Positions 11,221 to 19,125 of a DNA stretch of 40,252 nt are shown here, piece after piece. The stretch covers positions 1 to 40,252 of the forward strand of contig JACPRD010000123.1 of NCBI GenBank assembly GCA_016190145.1. Direction: 5' to 3'. This DNA is from Planctomycetota bacterium. GTDB taxonomy: Bacteria; Planctomycetota; MHYJ01; WSZJ01. Position numbers and translations under genes: made by a program. Every line of letters begins with the position of its first letter. Within the stretch, counting starts at the first letter, position 1. The notes beneath the pieces were generated by a model. The model did no database searches. It was not told where the DNA came from and worked only from the letters and a program-made list of their open reading frames with translations.

Positions 11221-12305
11221 TTCCGGACCTCCGTCACGGACGCGATCTCGAAAGGCGGCGCGGCGTGCAACGTCCCCGTGCCGTCCATCGGATTGCGCAT
11301 CAGCCGCAGGAACAGCTCCTTGATCCGGAACATGTCTCCGACCGCCGCCGTGAGCAGCCGCGGCTCGCCCGTGAACGCCCGCGTGAGCATCTCGAGCAGG
11401 TCCCGGTAGCTCCGGTTGAACTCGAACGCCGCTTCCCGCAGCTCGGACCCCTCCGCGTAGTCGGACAGCCGCGCGTTCGCCTTGATCGGATACACCGACT
11501 TCCAGTCGACCGCGATCGGCGCGCCCGTCGGATGGCCCGCCTTGTCCCCGGTCTGGTAGTACCGGCCGAGGAGGAGCTGCTCGAAGCGGTAGTAATGCGA
11601 CAGCTCGCCTTCGTAGTCGAAGATCGCCTTGCCCTTCCCTTCACCCTGCTCCGAGATCAGCCGGATCGCGGCCTGCGCGGAAGCGAGGTCCGTGACCGCG
11701 ATGAGCTCGCCGCCCCCGGAGTAGTAGAACTCGGGTGTGATCTGGCGCGCGGGGTCGCCGACGAAGAGCGTCCGGCCCTGGTGGGAGAGGTCTTCGTGAA
11801 GCGTCGCGAGGCTGCGGCTGATTTCGTCGTAGAACTCGCCGATGCTGTAGAAGTGCTCTTCCGCGTCCTTGCCCGTGTGGGACGCGTGCAGGACCGACTT
11901 GCCCGGCTTCTTCGGGCGGCGGACGGTGCGGGGCGCCCCCTCTGGCGCGTGGCCCGGGCGCTCGATCTTGAGAAACGTGGCGAGCGCTTCCTTCGAGAAC
12001 CGCTGGAGGCCGACCTCGAAGTCGGTTTCGCCGTCCGGCAGGAAGGTGGGGAACACGGGCACGAAATCGGGGCGGGTGAGGTCCGGCGTGCCGCCCACGG
12101 CGTTCAGGATGTTGGCGGCGAGCGTGAGGTGCAGCATCTCTTCGACGGCGACGGCGCGGAGGATGTGGACGGCTTCGGTATTGGTGCCGGGGTGGATGGA
12201 GTAGAGCGCCGTGAGGTAGGCGGGGATGGTGGCGTGCTCGAGCTGAAGCGCCGCATACAGGTGCCGGTGCAGTTCCTCGACGCTCGTGATCCGTGAGAGG
12301 CCCAT
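11217..12305 (-). CDS. Ferritin-like protein (iminophenyl-pyruvate dimer synthase-like)
   Basis: 362 residues from the ATG at 12305, chosen because the family begins with the helix around LHRHLYAALQLEHATIPAYL and because it lies 14 nt after the GMC stop. The helices carry Glu in LQLEHATIPAY and the EExxH motif in AVEEMLHLTLAANI, as expected for a diiron ferritin-like core (PF12902 type). The C-terminal half has the YRFEQLLLGRYY and VYPIKANARL segments common in this family. Known relatives include VioB/RebD-type enzymes and many unstudied partners of GMC oxidoreductases. Placed between the flavin and small subunits, it may form part of the dehydrogenase complex or process its product; this is inference. 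Confidence 0.75.
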   Translation of the reverse strand: MGLSRITSVEELHRHLYAALQLEHATIPAYLTALYSIHPGTNTEAVHILRAVAVEEMLHLTLAANILNAVGGTPDLTRPDFVPVFPTFLPDGETDFEVGLQRFSKEALATFLKIERPGHAPEGAPRTVRRPKKPGKSVLHASHTGKDAEEHFYSIGEFYDEISRSLATLHEDLSHQGRTLFVGDPARQITPEFYYSGGGELIAVTDLASAQAAIRLISEQGEGKGKAIFDYEGELSHYYRFEQLLLGRYYQTGDKAGHPTGAPIAVDWKSVYPIKANARLSDYAEGSELREAAFEFNRSYRDLLEMLTRAFTGEPRLLTAAVGDMFRIKELFLRLMRNPMDGTGTLHAAPPFEIASVTEVRK

Positions 12306-12319
12306 AGGGGTTTGCGCCT

Positions 12320-14197
12320 TCAGCGCGCCGCGGCGGCGGTGGGCGCCGAGCGCAGCTCCTTTGCGATGTGGCCGGCGGAGATAAGGCACAAGGCGGCCAG
12401 GGTCAGGGTGGTGTTTGCGGTCCCGATCGAGGGCATGCTTCCCGAGCCGGCGAGGTAGAGGTTCGGGTAGTCCCAGGAGCGCTGGTTGGCGTCGACCACG
12501 GAGTTCTTCGGGCTGCTCCCCATGAGGTGCGTGCCGGCCCAGTGATTTCCGCCGCGGATCACGAACCCGCCGCCCTGGTAGTCGACCCAGCCGGGTTCCT
12601 GCGGGGAGTAGGTCGTGTGATCCTCGGCGCCGAGCCGCTGGTAGATGCGGCGCGAAAGCTGCCGCGCGAACGCGACGCCGTCCAGCGTGTAGTCGTTCAG
12701 CCGGTACGACAGCACCGGGCGCATGTTGCCGAGCTGGTCGCGGTGATCGGGATCGACCGTGATCCGGTTGGCCGGATCGGGAAGAACTTCGACCATGAAA
12801 TCCAGGAGCAGCTGGCGCGAGATCCGGTCGACGAGCCCGCGCTGGAGGGCGCGCCCGAACTTGTTCTGGTCGTCGACGAGCGCCAGAAGGTCCGTGTAGG
12901 GAGCCCCGGTGGCCCAGCCCCAGCCGTCGTTGTGGATGCCCGCGCGGAACGCCGCCTGTTTGCGGCGAAAGGCCCCTCCGCGCAGCTCTTCGATCCCGGA
13001 CGTGCACTGCGAGCCGCGCATCGTCCCCACGATCTCCGGCATCAGCGCCCAGGTGAGCAGGTACGCATGGTCCATCAGATTCCGGCCCACCAGGCCGCTG
13101 CTGCCGGGCAGACCGGAAGCGAGCATCAGGCGGGCGTTCTCCACCGCGTTGGCCGCCAGGATGAAGACGCGCGCCTTGACGGTCCCGGCGGAGTGTTCCT
13201 TCCCGTGCAGGTCCTTGTACGCCTTGTACTCGATGTGCGTGACGCGCCCGTTCCCGCTGTCGATGTGCACGCGCGACACAACGGTCTGCGACAGAAGGTG
13301 AACCCGGCCCGTCTCCAGCGCCTTGACCAGCGTCCTCCGCGCGTCGTACTTCGCCTGCACCGGGCAGATGGGCACGCAGTTGTTGTTGCCCTGGCAGCGC
13401 TGGCCCATCTCGTCCTGGTGCGTGCTGACAGCGCTCGGCGCGACGTACCCCTTCCCGTTGTCGTACCCGGGATGCGGTACCCCGTTGCGCGCCTGCGGCG
13501 TGCTCCGCACCACGAGGCTGAACGTCTCCCCGTCGAGCTCCACTTTCGCCCCGTCCAGGTTCTTCCCGATGACCTGGTCGAGATACGAAATCGGGATCTT
13601 CCGCATCGGGTAGACGTACCCCGGTTCGAAGCTGATCCCCAGGTACCCCTGGTCCTCCACGTCCGCCGACACCCCGATCTCCGCTTCCGCCTTCGCGTAG
13701 TACGACTTCAGCGTTTCGTACTTCAGCGGCCAGTCGAGCCCCTGGCCGTGGCGCGTCCGCATCTCGAAGTCTTCGGGAATGAGGCGAAGCGCCTTGCCTT
13801 CCCAGTGGCGCGTCGTTCCGCCGACCACGCGGGTGTAGGTGCTGTCCAGCTCGAGCGGTCCGTTCTGGACGATGTACCCGTCCGCGTTCGGGCGGCCCGG
13901 CTGCAGCTTGACCGTCTCCTGCCCCCGCGGCATCGGCGCGTTGCGGTTGACCGCGTACGGCGAGTTGTTGTCCTTCGACGCCGAGAGGTAGAAGCGCTCG
14001 ACGCTGGCTTCGTACTCGGCGATGCTCAGGTCGTTGCCCGGTCCGGCCTCGAGCACCAGCACGCTGAAGCCCTGCCGGCCGAGTTCGTTGGCGAGGATCG
14101 AGCCTGCGACGCCGGAGCCGACGATGACGGCGTCGTAGATCTGGGTGGACGCCGAAGCGTGGTCAGTGCGTGAAATTCTGCTGCTGAGGTGGCTCAC
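12320..14197 (-). CDS. GMC oxidoreductase, FAD sugar-dehydrogenase type
   Basis: 625 residues, first gene of the operon. The Rossmann motif VGSGVAGSILANELG (about residues 26-40) and LVLEAGPG bind FAD. VVGGTTRHWEGKALRL is the GMC active-site strand, and the end has GGNHWAGTHLMG with the expected His and GTANTTLTLAAL with the expected Asn. CQGNNNCVPIC (Cys 268, 274 and 278) matches the iron-sulfur cysteine motif of bacterial FAD glucose dehydrogenases, except that their first of four cysteines is Arg here. Predicted to oxidise a sugar or cyclitol hydroxyl and pass electrons to an unknown acceptor. No signal peptide. Confidence 0.85.
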   Translation of the reverse strand: MSHLSSRISRTDHASASTQIYDAVIVGSGVAGSILANELGRQGFSVLVLEAGPGNDLSIAEYEASVERFYLSASKDNNSPYAVNRNAPMPRGQETVKLQPGRPNADGYIVQNGPLELDSTYTRVVGGTTRHWEGKALRLIPEDFEMRTRHGQGLDWPLKYETLKSYYAKAEAEIGVSADVEDQGYLGISFEPGYVYPMRKIPISYLDQVIGKNLDGAKVELDGETFSLVVRSTPQARNGVPHPGYDNGKGYVAPSAVSTHQDEMGQRCQGNNNCVPICPVQAKYDARRTLVKALETGRVHLLSQTVVSRVHIDSGNGRVTHIEYKAYKDLHGKEHSAGTVKARVFILAANAVENARLMLASGLPGSSGLVGRNLMDHAYLLTWALMPEIVGTMRGSQCTSGIEELRGGAFRRKQAAFRAGIHNDGWGWATGAPYTDLLALVDDQNKFGRALQRGLVDRISRQLLLDFMVEVLPDPANRITVDPDHRDQLGNMRPVLSYRLNDYTLDGVAFARQLSRRIYQRLGAEDHTTYSPQEPGWVDYQGGGFVIRGGNHWAGTHLMGSSPKNSVVDANQRSWDYPNLYLAGSGSMPSIGTANTTLTLAALCLISAGHIAKELRSAPTAAAAR

Positions 14198-14308
14198 GGT
14201 GTCTCTATACGCAGATTTGCGGAAGATGCCGCTGTCCGAGGGCGAGGATTTAACCAGCAGCCAGCGGGCCGATCAAGAGCAACCTTGGTGCGCCGCGCGC
14301 CACCCGGG

Positions 14309-14314
14309 TAGTAT
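14309..14314 (+). promoter_or_regulatory. Candidate -10 box, leaderless start of the TMEM175-like gene
   Basis: TAGTAT with 8 nt to the ATG at 14323. It lies in the 125-bp gap between the divergent GMC operon and the channel gene. Confidence 0.4.
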
Positions 14315-14322
14315 CCGGCGCC

Positions 14323-15012
14323 ATGAAGCCCGACCCGAAGTCGCCCCGCCCGACCTACCCGACCGAGCGCCTCGCGGCACTCTCCGACGGCGTCTTCGCC
14401 ATGGGTCTGACCCTGCTCGTGCTGGACCTGAAGGTGCCGGAGTCGCCCCGCGGCGTCCTGCAGGTGCCGCTCGACGACCTCGAGGCGCAGCTCCCGAACT
14501 TCATCGCCTGGGTCATCAGCTTCCTCCTCGTCGCGCGCTTCTGGGTCGTCCATCACGCCATCGTCGCCAGCCTGGCCCGCTGTCACGCGGGAACGATGTG
14601 GTGGAACTTCGTAGTCCTGGGCCTGATGTCCCTCGTTCCCTTCGCCGCTTCGCTCATCGGCACCTATGAATTCGACCCCGTGGCGGTCCTCATCTTCGCG
14701 ACCCTGATCGGATCCGCCGGGCTCAGCATCGGCCTGTTCGCACGACACGCGGCGAACGAGACCCACCTCCACCGGGAACGAGCGGAAGTCGGGGCCCTGG
14801 ACTGGTTCTGGAAGTACCACTCCCGCGTCCTGCCCGGGGTCGCCGCCGTCAGCATCCTGATTGTGGGAACCAGCGAACTGGCGGCGCTGGTCATCTGGGG
14901 TGTGGAACCGGTGTTTGCGGTCGCGGGGACCTTCTGGCGGGGCAAGCGGCGGCGGCCAGGCGGGACAGGCTCCTCACCTGCGGAATCGAGCGCGGAACCC
15001 AGTGGTCGTTGA
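14323..15012 (+). CDS. TMEM175 (DUF1211) family potassium channel
   Basis: 229 residues. The N-terminal helix ERLAALSDGVFAMGLTLLVL is the signature of TMEM175/DUF1211 channels, in which FSD is the usual conserved motif and Phe is replaced by Leu here (LSDGVF). Several hydrophobic helices follow: LPNFIAWVISFLLVARFWVV, the WWNFVVLGLMSLVPFAAS segment, VAVLIFATLIGSAGLSIGLF and two more near the end. Family proteins are potassium-selective channels of the plasma membrane. The last 25 residues are a polar Gly/Ser/Arg tail. The gene is divergent from the GMC operon and converges on the AAA ATPase gene 23 nt away. It stands alone. Confidence 0.85.
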   Translation: MKPDPKSPRPTYPTERLAALSDGVFAMGLTLLVLDLKVPESPRGVLQVPLDDLEAQLPNFIAWVISFLLVARFWVVHHAIVASLARCHAGTMWWNFVVLGLMSLVPFAASLIGTYEFDPVAVLIFATLIGSAGLSIGLFARHAANETHLHRERAEVGALDWFWKYHSRVLPGVAAVSILIVGTSELAALVIWGVEPVFAVAGTFWRGKRRRPGGTGSSPAESSAEPSGR

Positions 15013-15035
15013 AGAGTCGAAGTCCGCTTCTGATC

Positions 15036-16304
15036 CTACTCTTCGGGCGCCCAGCCCGGAAACGTCCCCTGGCTTCTGTCGCGCTTGTACTGTCTCAGGA
15101 TGAACTGGCCGAGCAGAGGGACGGCGAAGGAGTACTTTCCGTGGCGGTTTTTGTAGATCAGCCCGGCGTCGGCCAGTTTGACGAGCATCTGATTGACGTG
15201 GCTGCTGCTGAAGGATTTCGATAGGGCGCGATTGGCAGGATGCTCCACGATTTCCTGAACGGTGAATTCGGAGTCCCTGGTCTTCAACTGGGCCGCGATG
15301 CGCAGCAGGTCGCGCTGGCGGTCCGTGGCACGCGCCCAGCGGCCCGCGAAGAAATCGGAATCGAGTTTGCGTGTGATTTCTTCAATCGGGATGCCCGCCG
15401 GCACGCTCCCCGCTTCGAGATTCTGCGTCCAGACGTCGAACACCTCGCGGCAGACGTACTGGATGAAGTAAGGATAGCCCGCCGAGATCTTCCAGACCGA
15501 ATCCACGGACACGTCCGTGAAACTGACAGGGCAGCGGCCGTCCGATATGGGTTTCAGGATGGCGTCGCGTGATTCGTCCCGCGACAACGGGTCCAGGAAC
15601 AGAACGCGGAACATCCGTTCCGCGAAGGTCCGCGCCTCTACGAGTTTGGGGAAAAGCGTCGGCAGACCGGTAAGGACGAGCATGAATGGCATCCCCTTTC
15701 TCTGGACAGACTGGAAGACGTCCAGGAGCAGGGAGAGCGGGTACTGTTCTTTGGCGGCGTGGTCTGCCAGCGTCTGAGCTTCGTCATACGCGAACACGAT
15801 GCCCTTGTGACCGGTGACCCGCACGTGGCTGGCGACGACTTCGAGAATGGTCTTCACCTTGTCGGCGACGAGTCCGGGGGTGCCCTCGTAGATGGCGCGC
15901 AGGGTTGAGAAATTCAAGGTGATTTCGATCTCGTCGGGTCGAGCTTTGAGTCCGATACGCGGGATTTCCTCTTTTCCGATGACGATCCGGGAAGTCAGCA
16001 CCGCGAGGTCGGTGAGCAGCCGGGTGGCGAGATTCTCTTCGGAAACGCTCATGGACTCGGAGAGATCGGTGCCTGCCCAAAGCCACCCTGCCTGGATGGC
16101 GATGGGTTTGAAGGTCTCGAGGAGCACAGTCTTGCCGAGTCCGCGAAGCCCTGTCAGGACCAGGTTTTCGAGCACATGATCCTGCTTCAACAGCTTCTGG
16201 AATTCTCTGGTTTCGTCCATGCGGCCGGCGAGGAATGGAGGCATGTGCCCCGCGCCAGGCCGGAACGGGTTTCTGAATGCAGGCGGATGCTTCGAAGCAG
16301 TCAT
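15036..16304 (-). CDS. AAA ATPase with C-terminal winged helix (ORC/STAND-like)
   Basis: 422 residues. Walker A is GLRGLGKT (residues 52-59) and Walker B is GIVFAYDEAQ (Asp174, Glu175). A sensor-like segment FMLVLTGLPTLFPKL follows. The C-terminal part (about 330-410) looks like a winged helix, with FSSSHVNQMLVKLADAGLIY. The opening FRNPFRPGAGHMPPFLAGR is shared by a widespread family of bacterial 'ATP-binding proteins' of unknown role, which resemble ORC/Cdc6 and STAND ATPases. Codon GC is lower than in neighbouring genes and the upstream DNA is AT-rich, both signs of later acquisition. A near-consensus sigma-70 promoter and a large inverted repeat lie just upstream. Confidence 0.75.
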   Translation of the reverse strand: MTASKHPPAFRNPFRPGAGHMPPFLAGRMDETREFQKLLKQDHVLENLVLTGLRGLGKTVLLETFKPIAIQAGWLWAGTDLSESMSVSEENLATRLLTDLAVLTSRIVIGKEEIPRIGLKARPDEIEITLNFSTLRAIYEGTPGLVADKVKTILEVVASHVRVTGHKGIVFAYDEAQTLADHAAKEQYPLSLLLDVFQSVQRKGMPFMLVLTGLPTLFPKLVEARTFAERMFRVLFLDPLSRDESRDAILKPISDGRCPVSFTDVSVDSVWKISAGYPYFIQYVCREVFDVWTQNLEAGSVPAGIPIEEITRKLDSDFFAGRWARATDRQRDLLRIAAQLKTRDSEFTVQEIVEHPANRALSKSFSSSHVNQMLVKLADAGLIYKNRHGKYSFAVPLLGQFILRQYKRDRSQGTFPGWAPEE

Positions 16305-16419
16305 CTGGGTCTCGGAAGAGAAACCAAGCGCTAGTAATGCATATGTGTAAATTTATATTGAGACATAACTTTGTGTCAAGTCCTAATGAGGATTAAAGAT
16401 CTCTCCGGAGACCCAGATG
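16302..16419. repeat. Inverted repeat around an AT-rich promoter
   Basis: The left arm (16302-16321, CATCTGGGTCTCGGAAGAGA) and the right arm (16400-16419, whose complement reads CATCTGGGTCTCCGGAGAGA) match at 17 or more of 20 positions, allowing one shifted base. They enclose 78 bp of AT-rich DNA. The left arm begins at the ATG of the AAA ATPase, so the ATPase promoter lies between the arms. It could be a degenerate miniature element that brought a promoter, or a regulatory hairpin. Confidence 0.6.
16352..16379 (-). promoter_or_regulatory. Near-consensus sigma-70 promoter of the AAA ATPase
   Basis: On the minus strand TTGACA (16379-16374), a 16-nt spacer, then TATAAA (16357-16352). The ATG is about 47 nt further on at 16304. 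It is the clearest classical promoter in the window and unlike the TAnnAT-only starts of most other genes. Confidence 0.65.
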
Positions 16420-16463
16420 CACATTATAACTTACTATTATCACAGTGGTTACGACATATCGAT

Positions 16464-16547
16464 TCACTTATCGTAACTCTTCACCTTCTGGTAAGCCTCC
16501 CCTGCCTTCTTCCCATACTCCGTCTCCGCGTACTTGTCCATCACCTC
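16464..16547 (-). repeat. Orphan copy of the 3' end of the PQQ-lipoprotein gene
   Basis: The minus strand reads VMDKYAETEYGKKAGEAYQK then VKSYDK and a TGA stop. The lipoprotein gene at 19126-20985 ends VMEKYGETEYGKKAGEAYQK, VKSYDK and a TAG stop. Roughly 80 bp are shared with only about ten mismatches. The copy begins exactly where the DUF4143 ATPase gene ends, and the TGA that stops that gene lies inside the copied GTGATG. It looks like the surviving tail of a second, paralogous lipoprotein gene whose body was replaced. Confidence 0.75.
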
Positions 16548-17764
16548 CACAGCGTGGAGATGGGAACCGCGTGGACATGGGCATCGAACGGGATCACCGC
16601 CTCTCCGCCGTAGAGGATGATGCCGCGATGGAACTGCTTCTTCGCCGCAGACGCGAGGGCGCGCAGCCCGGACAGGTCGCCGGTCCCCAGACTGGATGCG
16701 CCAGCCTTGACCTCGACGCCGATCAGCCGGCCGGACGGATCCTCGAGAACGAAGTCCACTTCGTTTCCCGAATGGTCCCGAAAGTGCATCAGTCGCGGCC
16801 GGGTCGCGCTCCAGGCTGCCTGGCGGGCGATTTCGCCGCCGACGAAGGTCTCCAGCAGCGGACCGAACACCGCCGGCGCGGCCGCGACGCGGGCGGCGTC
16901 CATCCCGAGAAGCGCGGCGGCGAGGCCGGAATCGGTCAGGAGGAGTTTGGGGCGGCGCGCGAGGGATTTCCCGACGCCGGTCGCCCACGCGGGGACGAAC
17001 TCAATGAGGAAGAGCGTCTGAAAGAGGGCGAGGTACCTCTTGAGCGAGCTCTGCGGAACGGCGCACGCGTTGGAAAGCTCGGCGTAATTGAGCGGCGAAG
17101 CGGTTCGCGCGGCTGCGAGAGTGAGGATGCGCCGGAGATCCACGGTGCGCTCGATGTCGGCGAGGTCCCGGATGTCGCGGGCCAGCGTGGTTGCGACGTA
17201 CGACTCGAACCATCGTGCACGGGCCTCGGCGGGGAGTTGAAGCGCCGGAACGGGGAATCCGCCGCGGAGGACGCGTTCGACGAGGGCGCCGCGTGGCTCG
17301 GCGGCCGGGCGGCCAAGGTCGCCCCCGAACCAGGCATCGAGCGCGGTCTCCGGGCGGCCCTCCAGTTCGCCCTGCGTCAGGGGTCCCAGCGTGAGGAGTT
17401 CCATCCGGCCAGCGAGGGAGTCGGAGAGACGCGGGAGAAGCAGGACATTTGCCGAACCTGTCAGGAGGAAGCGGCCGGGCTTCCGGTCCCGGTCTATGGC
17501 CAGCTTGAGCGACGAAAAAAGCTCGGGGACCTTCTGGATCTCGTCCAGCACGACGTCCCCGACGAGCCCTGCGACGAAGCCGGAAGGGTTGGTGGCCGCG
17601 GCGAGGCGGCGGTCGTCTTCGTCGAAGGTGACGTAGGTCCGCTCGGGCCCGGAGACCGTCTGGACGAGCGTGGACTTGCCCGTCTGGCGCGCGCCGGAAA
17701 GGAGCACGGCGGGCGAGTGTTTGAGGGCTTGGACCAGAGGTGCGAGGAGGCCGCGTTTGAGCAT
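16541..17764 (-). CDS. AAA_14/DUF4143 ATPase
   Basis: 407 residues from the ATG at 17764; a TTG four codons earlier is an alternative. Walker A is GARQTGKS (24-31), Walker B VVLDEIQ (Asp74, Glu75), and LLTGSANVLLLP is the sensor strand. The C-terminal DUF4143 part contains HSGNEVDFVLEDPSGRLIGV followed by EVKAG, the Asp...Glu-x-Lys arrangement of the restriction-endonuclease fold. Function of the family is unknown; members are common, mobile and often multicopy. AT-rich DNA on both sides and the use of a stop codon inside a foreign gene tail point to insertion into an older gene. Confidence 0.8.
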   Translation of the reverse strand: MLKRGLLAPLVQALKHSPAVLLSGARQTGKSTLVQTVSGPERTYVTFDEDDRRLAAATNPSGFVAGLVGDVVLDEIQKVPELFSSLKLAIDRDRKPGRFLLTGSANVLLLPRLSDSLAGRMELLTLGPLTQGELEGRPETALDAWFGGDLGRPAAEPRGALVERVLRGGFPVPALQLPAEARARWFESYVATTLARDIRDLADIERTVDLRRILTLAAARTASPLNYAELSNACAVPQSSLKRYLALFQTLFLIEFVPAWATGVGKSLARRPKLLLTDSGLAAALLGMDAARVAAAPAVFGPLLETFVGGEIARQAAWSATRPRLMHFRDHSGNEVDFVLEDPSGRLIGVEVKAGASSLGTGDLSGLRALASAAKKQFHRGIILYGGEAVIPFDAHVHAVPISTLWR

Positions 17765-17964
17765 TTGATGATTCAACCAGATTGTGGCTGAAAATCAACC
17801 ATAACGTGGATTAATACTGTAAGCGATGCAACTCGCCTATTGAAAAGTAGTTATGATCACATCTGCCGCAACGCATGGAGTCCGCTCGTTCTCTTCGCTG
17901 CCCGTTTATCGCAGAGTGCGCACGAGCGACGGTTAGATCCCCGCCAAATGGAACGCCTCCAGGC

Positions 17965-18984
17965 TTACTTCGGCGGGGCTTCGGAGTCCCCGAGTTCCGA
18001 CTCTGCAAGCTCAGAGAGCGACCGTAGCGCGGCAACGCGTGCCTGAACGACTGGCTTGTCGGCCTCGGAAGCGCCCTGAAGTTGCGCTTTCGCTGCTTCG
18101 AGGGCGGGTCCGATCTTCGGCCTCAACCGGGTGAGATCCTTACGAAGCCGTTCGTGGAATGCGTCGGGTGTCATCCTCGTCACCTTCCCGACCAGATCGG
18201 CGACGTTCAGCATTCCATCGGGGTGCGCGCGCGAGTCGTACAGGGTGATCGTGTCCCACGGCGCCAACTCGCCCTCCAGTGGATACAAGTAGACAAAGGG
18301 AGACACACCAGGCTCACCGAAGGGACATGCCAGGATCTTCTCCATGTCCTCTTGAATCAGGGTCGGGGCTTTCAGCTGGGCGAGGTCCTCGGGATAGCGC
18401 CGCGCCTTCGATTCAAAGAGCGAGATGTAGACGCTGACGTGTTTCAGGCGGTTAGTGCAGTGATTGGCCAGACTTTCCTCTCGGAAGTGGCGCCCGGAGA
18501 GCTTCCAGGCCTTGCCGTCCGAGGAGAGCAGATATCTCGCGACGTGGGCTGCCTTGTCCTTGTCGATCCACTCCAACGTCACGACCGCTTCCTTCACGCT
18601 CATCATCGAGCAGGAAACCCGGCTGCTGCGGAACGGCTCCTTCATATGGATGAAGTTGGTGATCACCAGCGCCTGGTACAGCTCTGCGGCTGGCAGTTTC
18701 TTGAGTTCCAGGATGGTGATTCCCAGTTCTTCGGCGATTGGCTGCAGGCGGGAGTCAGGAGATGCCAGCAACTTGGAGATCGCCTCCATCCTCTCCTCTG
18801 TTTGCAGCTCAGTTTTCGCATCGGCGCTGAAGAAGTTCCAGATCGCTGCCTTGTCCTCCTCCTCGACTGATTTCGAGAACGAAGCCCAGGCCGCCTGAAT
18901 CTCCTTCTCGTCGGAAGTCGTCTGGGCAATGGCGGCCAGCTGAAGCAACAATGGAAGCACGACGGAGGCGGCCCGGAGTCGCAT
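17965..18984 (-). CDS. Secreted NTF2-like protein with pseudopilin-like C-terminal part
   Basis: 339 residues. The start is the ATG at 18984, which has a strong ribosome binding site (AGGAAGGA) and gives the signal peptide MRLRAASVVLPLLLQLAAIA. Residues from about 25 to 170 (AAWASFSKSVEEEDKAAIWN, FFSADAKTEL) resemble NTF2-like lipoprotein domains. A later part, with FESKARRYPEDLAQLKAP, ILACPFGEP and WDTITLYDSRAHPDGMLNV, resembles the C-terminal region of type II secretion pseudopilin-like proteins of Planctomycetota. The last 60 residues are a charged helix. No clear role. The 188-bp gap to the DUF4143 gene is AT-rich and holds no other gene that I can see. Confidence 0.55.
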   Translation of the reverse strand: MRLRAASVVLPLLLQLAAIAQTTSDEKEIQAAWASFSKSVEEEDKAAIWNFFSADAKTELQTEERMEAISKLLASPDSRLQPIAEELGITILELKKLPAAELYQALVITNFIHMKEPFRSSRVSCSMMSVKEAVVTLEWIDKDKAAHVARYLLSSDGKAWKLSGRHFREESLANHCTNRLKHVSVYISLFESKARRYPEDLAQLKAPTLIQEDMEKILACPFGEPGVSPFVYLYPLEGELAPWDTITLYDSRAHPDGMLNVADLVGKVTRMTPDAFHERLRKDLTRLRPKIGPALEAAKAQLQGASEADKPVVQARVAALRSLSELAESELGDSEAPPK

Positions 18985-19125
18985 TCTCAGTCCTTCCTGC
19001 TGAAGGTCACTTGGAGCAAGACCTTGCCGAAACGGACCGCGCTGGATGACGAATCCCGTTTTGGCCCACGGCGGCACTCTTCTTCTCTGGCGACCAGTGC
19101 GTTGCCTTTCTGCGCCTGAAGTCCA

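Noticed and set aside
14194..14820. Minus-strand frame opposite the TMEM175 gene
   Set aside because: Charged low-complexity translation without motifs; the plus strand has the TMEM175 signature and hydrophobic helices.
17777..17964. AT-rich gap as a replication origin or attachment site
   Set aside because: No DnaA-box cluster, tRNA or matching direct repeats were seen; it is more simply the promoter side and flank of an acquired ATPase gene.
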